From Alphaproteobacteria bacterium (GTDB taxonomy: Bacteria > Pseudomonadota > Alphaproteobacteria > Rhizobiales > Aestuariivirgaceae), in the NCBI GenBank assembly GCA_020441605.1, contig JAGRLX010000407.1, positions 1 through 6,836 of the forward strand: 6,836 nt of DNA, written 5' to 3'. Position 1 is the first letter of the stretch. Every line of letters begins with the position of its first letter. The notes beneath the pieces are model-generated. The model searched no databases. It saw only the letters and a list, made by a program, of their open reading frames with translations, and was not told the origin of the DNA. This document shows, in pieces, positions 6,580-6,836 of the stretch. Both the position numbers and the translations under genes were made by a program.

Positions 6580-6646
6580 CCGCCTGTCCACAGGTGTGAC
6601 TTCGGTCTTGCTACCGGGCAGATTCATCCCTACACACCCGGCTTTA
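6580..6646 (+). promoter_or_regulatory. Spacer between the GS-like gene and pyrB, with weak promoter-like match
   Basis: This 67-base gap holds TTGCTA (6608-6613) and, 17 bp later, TACACA (6631-6636), a loose sigma70-type match that would start transcription almost at the pyrB ATG. CCTGT-CC-ACAGG (6583-6594) is a short inverted repeat with a two-base centre and no following T-run, so it is not a credible terminator. No clear ribosome binding site precedes pyrB. Whether pyrB has its own promoter or is read through from upstream cannot be settled here. Confidence 0.2.
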
Positions 6647-6836
6647 ATGACACGCGATCATCGGCCTCCCCTGCTCAAGAGCCCGCACCTGCTGGCCATT
6701 GACGACATTTCGGCTTCAGAAGCTGAGGAGCTGCTCGATCTTGCTGACAGCTATGTCGAGGTCAGCCGTCAAATTGACAAGCGCCACAACGTCCTTCAGG
6801 GCAGAACACAGGTCAATCTGTTCTTCGAGGCCTCGA
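6647..6836 (+). CDS. pyrB: Aspartate carbamoyltransferase catalytic subunit, 5' part
   Basis: PyrB condenses carbamoyl phosphate with aspartate, the committed step of pyrimidine synthesis. Only 63 codons are in the window, against roughly 310 for a full protein. Recognition rests on [20 protein letters not shown] (12-31), the usual first strand and helix, and on [11 protein letters not shown] (53-63), the start of the FFEASTRT carbamoyl-phosphate-binding motif, which the window edge cuts. An in-frame GTG (6596) and TTG (6608) lie upstream with no stop between, but the ATG gives the normal family N-terminal length, so it is preferred. A pyrC-type dihydroorotase gene often follows pyrB in this group and would be expected just beyond the edge. 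Confidence 0.9.
   Translation, partial: MTRDHRPPLLKSPHLLAIDDISASEAEELLDLADSYVEVSRQIDKRHNVLQGRTQVNLFFEAS

Noticed and set aside
6583..6594. Terminator after the GS-like gene (CCTGT-CC-ACAGG)
   Set aside because: The loop of two bases is too tight for a normal hairpin, the stem is only five bases, and no T-run follows.
6016..6627. 203-codon minus-strand open frame opposite the GS-like gene
   Set aside because: Antisense shadow of the conserved GS catalytic domain; no domain or supporting start signal.

Overview
The window looks like chromosomal DNA from an alphaproteobacterium, probably of the order Rhizobiales (Hyphomicrobiales). The evidence is moderately high GC, densely packed genes joined by ATGA overlaps, and the sequence flavour of GatA, GatC, RuvX and PyrB. 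The genus cannot be fixed from the sequence alone; Devosia-like is a guess from memory.

Left half, minus strand (about 2716 down to 1): a compact run reads UPF0173 metal-dependent hydrolase, GNAT acetyltransferase, gatC, gatA. gatA runs off the left edge. gatC and gatA overlap by four bases and encode two subunits of the tRNA-dependent amidotransferase GatCAB. The hydrolase and the acetyltransferase are separated by 9 bp and probably share the same transcript.

A 96-bp divergent spacer (2717-2812) separates this block from the plus-strand genes. It carries a TTGCAC-N10-GTGCAA dyad and a further TGCAA word, the only plausible operator-like structure seen between genes.

Right half, plus strand: ruvX overlaps by ATGA a first AEC-family (auxin efflux carrier) permease, which overlaps by ATGA a second. 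The two permeases align end to end without a gap at about 36% identity by hand count, so they are an old tandem duplication. After 85 bp comes a PuuA-like member of the glutamine synthetase family that appears to start at TTG. After another 67 bp comes the start of pyrB (aspartate carbamoyltransferase), cut by the right edge.

The window is mostly housekeeping (tRNA-dependent amidation, RuvX, pyrimidine synthesis) with a small metabolic cassette, AEC-AEC-GS, between ruvX and pyrB. The most natural reading of that cassette is transport plus gamma-glutamylation of an amine or related small molecule. The substrate is not determined, and no other polyamine-pathway gene is in the window. I found no mobile element, CRISPR array, rRNA or tRNA gene, or convincing intrinsic terminator, and nothing that I would call a new defence or enzymatic system.
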